Source: Competibacteraceae bacterium UBA2788 (GTDB lineage: Bacteria > Pseudomonadota > Gammaproteobacteria > Competibacterales > Competibacteraceae). From it: a DNA stretch of 7,317 nt. A program made the translations under genes and the position numbers. The DNA lies in contig DEHY01000149.1 of NCBI GenBank assembly GCA_002352185.1, forward strand, positions 26,489 to 33,805, read 5' to 3'. This document shows, piece by piece, positions 6,669 through 7,317 of the stretch; the stretch's first letter is position 1; each line of letters begins with the position of its first letter. The notes beneath the pieces were generated by a model, which saw nothing but the letters and a program-made list of their open reading frames with translations, was not told where the DNA came from and made no database searches.

Positions 6669-7283
6669 TCAGGCGCGCTTGCGCCCGGTGATCATGGCGT
6701 GGGCCAGATTTTCGCGGTGCAACAGGCTTTCCCAGACCACGCCGATCAGATGCCCGACCACCAGAATGACGGTAAAGTTGGCAAAAAATTCGTGCAACTC
6801 CTTGAGCGTGTCAATGGCGCCGTCGCTGCTGTTCATCAGCACGCCGGCGAGTGGCCCCAAGCCCTTGTCGGCGCCATACAGCATCAGGCCGGCAGTGACC
6901 GTGGCGGTCAGGCTGAGCAGCAGGACGACGATCATCATGCCGCCGGCGGGATTGTGCCCCAAATGGCGGGGCGCGCGCAGAGTCAGCACGTTTTTGACAT
7001 AAATCAGGACCTCACGCGGCCCGTACACAAAGTCGCTAAAGCGAGCGTAGCGTGGTCCCACAAAGCCCCACAGCAGGCGGAACAGCAGCAGGCCGACGAT
7101 AGTGTAGCCAGCCCAGACATGGATGACTTGCAGCCATTCCTCACTGAGCAACGGATCCCGAATTTTTTCGAACCACTCGCTCTGAGTACAGTAAGCGAGG
7201 ACGAAGGCGATCACCAGGGTCCAGTGGAACAGGCGGACCCACGGGTCCCAGACAATGATTTCAGCGGCGTTACGGTCGGTCAT
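6669..7283 (-). CDS. Cytochrome b561-type di-heme membrane protein (cytochrome b/b6 domain, HydC-like)
   Basis: The product (204 aa) is an integral membrane electron carrier with four predicted membrane segments, near residues 17-33, 52-74, 115-136 and 165-187. The N-terminus has the family motif W-D-P-W-V-R-L-F-H-W with His20. His55 sits in VIHVWAGY, and His164 and His178 lie in the last helix region. Together they give the four histidines expected for two b-type hemes. GHNPAGG (109-115) is another common mark. The family passes electrons between the quinone pool and a partner oxidoreductase or cytochrome c. ATG 7283 is preceded by GAGGT (7298-7294), ten bases upstream. No hydrogenase gene is visible, so the NiFe-hydrogenase subunit reading is not supported. 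A diheme or monoheme cytochrome c partner upstream, beyond the window edge, is a plausible inference. The electron partner is unknown. Confidence 0.9.
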   Translation of the reverse strand: MTDRNAAEIIVWDPWVRLFHWTLVIAFVLAYCTQSEWFEKIRDPLLSEEWLQVIHVWAGYTIVGLLLFRLLWGFVGPRYARFSDFVYGPREVLIYVKNVLTLRAPRHLGHNPAGGMMIVVLLLSLTATVTAGLMLYGADKGLGPLAGVLMNSSDGAIDTLKELHEFFANFTVILVVGHLIGVVWESLLHRENLAHAMITGRKRA

Positions 7284-7317
7284 GACGCTGGATACCTCGG
7301 TGACGCCTCCCCCGCAG
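7284..7317 (-). promoter_or_regulatory. Ribosome binding site region of the cytochrome b gene
   Basis: Read on the minus strand, the last 34 bases of the window hold GAGGT (7298-7294), ten bases before ATG 7283, and a purine-rich GGGGGAGG farther upstream. No promoter hexamers and no in-frame stop or start can be seen, so it is not clear whether this is intergenic or the end of another gene of the same operon. Confidence 0.4.

Noticed and set aside
6669..7283. Reading the cytochrome b as the NiFe-hydrogenase b subunit
   Set aside because: The fold is shared with HydC-like proteins, but no hydrogenase gene is present, and the neighbours are a PepSY protein and a two-component system.

Overview
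The window reads as chromosomal DNA from a GC-rich proteobacterium, most likely a gammaproteobacterium. The grounds are the PhoP/PhoQ-type two-component pair, the cytochrome b561-type protein with a PepSY partner, the ExeA/GspA-type ATPase and a wax ester synthase/diacylglycerol acyltransferase (WS/DGAT). Storage-lipid and FHA-rich genomes of the Competibacter/Contendobacter type would fit, but that is a guess from gene content and cannot be proven here. No RNA gene, transposon, CRISPR array or phage gene is visible.

Plus strand (about 1-4301). A short leader with two adjacent small inverted repeats precedes a WS/DGAT-family acyltransferase (124-1503). After an 80-base gap holding a weak promoter candidate and a very good Shine-Dalgarno sequence comes a 905-residue multidomain protein (1584-4301). 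It has an N-terminal ExeA/GspA-like AAA ATPase, an acidic linker, a helical and then beta-rich region I cannot assign, a canonical-looking FHA domain, a helical spacer and a second, degenerate FHA-like domain at the very C-terminus. This protein is the most unusual item in the window.

Minus strand (about 7283-4302). Four closely packed genes look like one operon, read from high to low coordinates. They are a four-helix cytochrome b561-type di-heme membrane protein (7283-6669), a small exported PepSY-domain protein (6639-6319), an OmpR/PhoP-type response regulator (6316-5645) and a PhoQ-type membrane histidine kinase with a GTG start (5648-4302). Gaps are 29 bases, 2 bases and a 4-base GTGA overlap. 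The likely logic is a signalling module in which a periplasmic PepSY protein and a membrane electron-transfer cytochrome are co-expressed with the kinase and regulator. The operon probably begins beyond the right edge, where a c-type cytochrome partner might lie.

The two gene groups converge with no base between them: their stop codons sit back to back in the palindrome TGATCA (4299-4304), and no convincing terminator lies there. Apart from short gaps the window is fully coding, and no gene-free stretch exceeds 125 bases.
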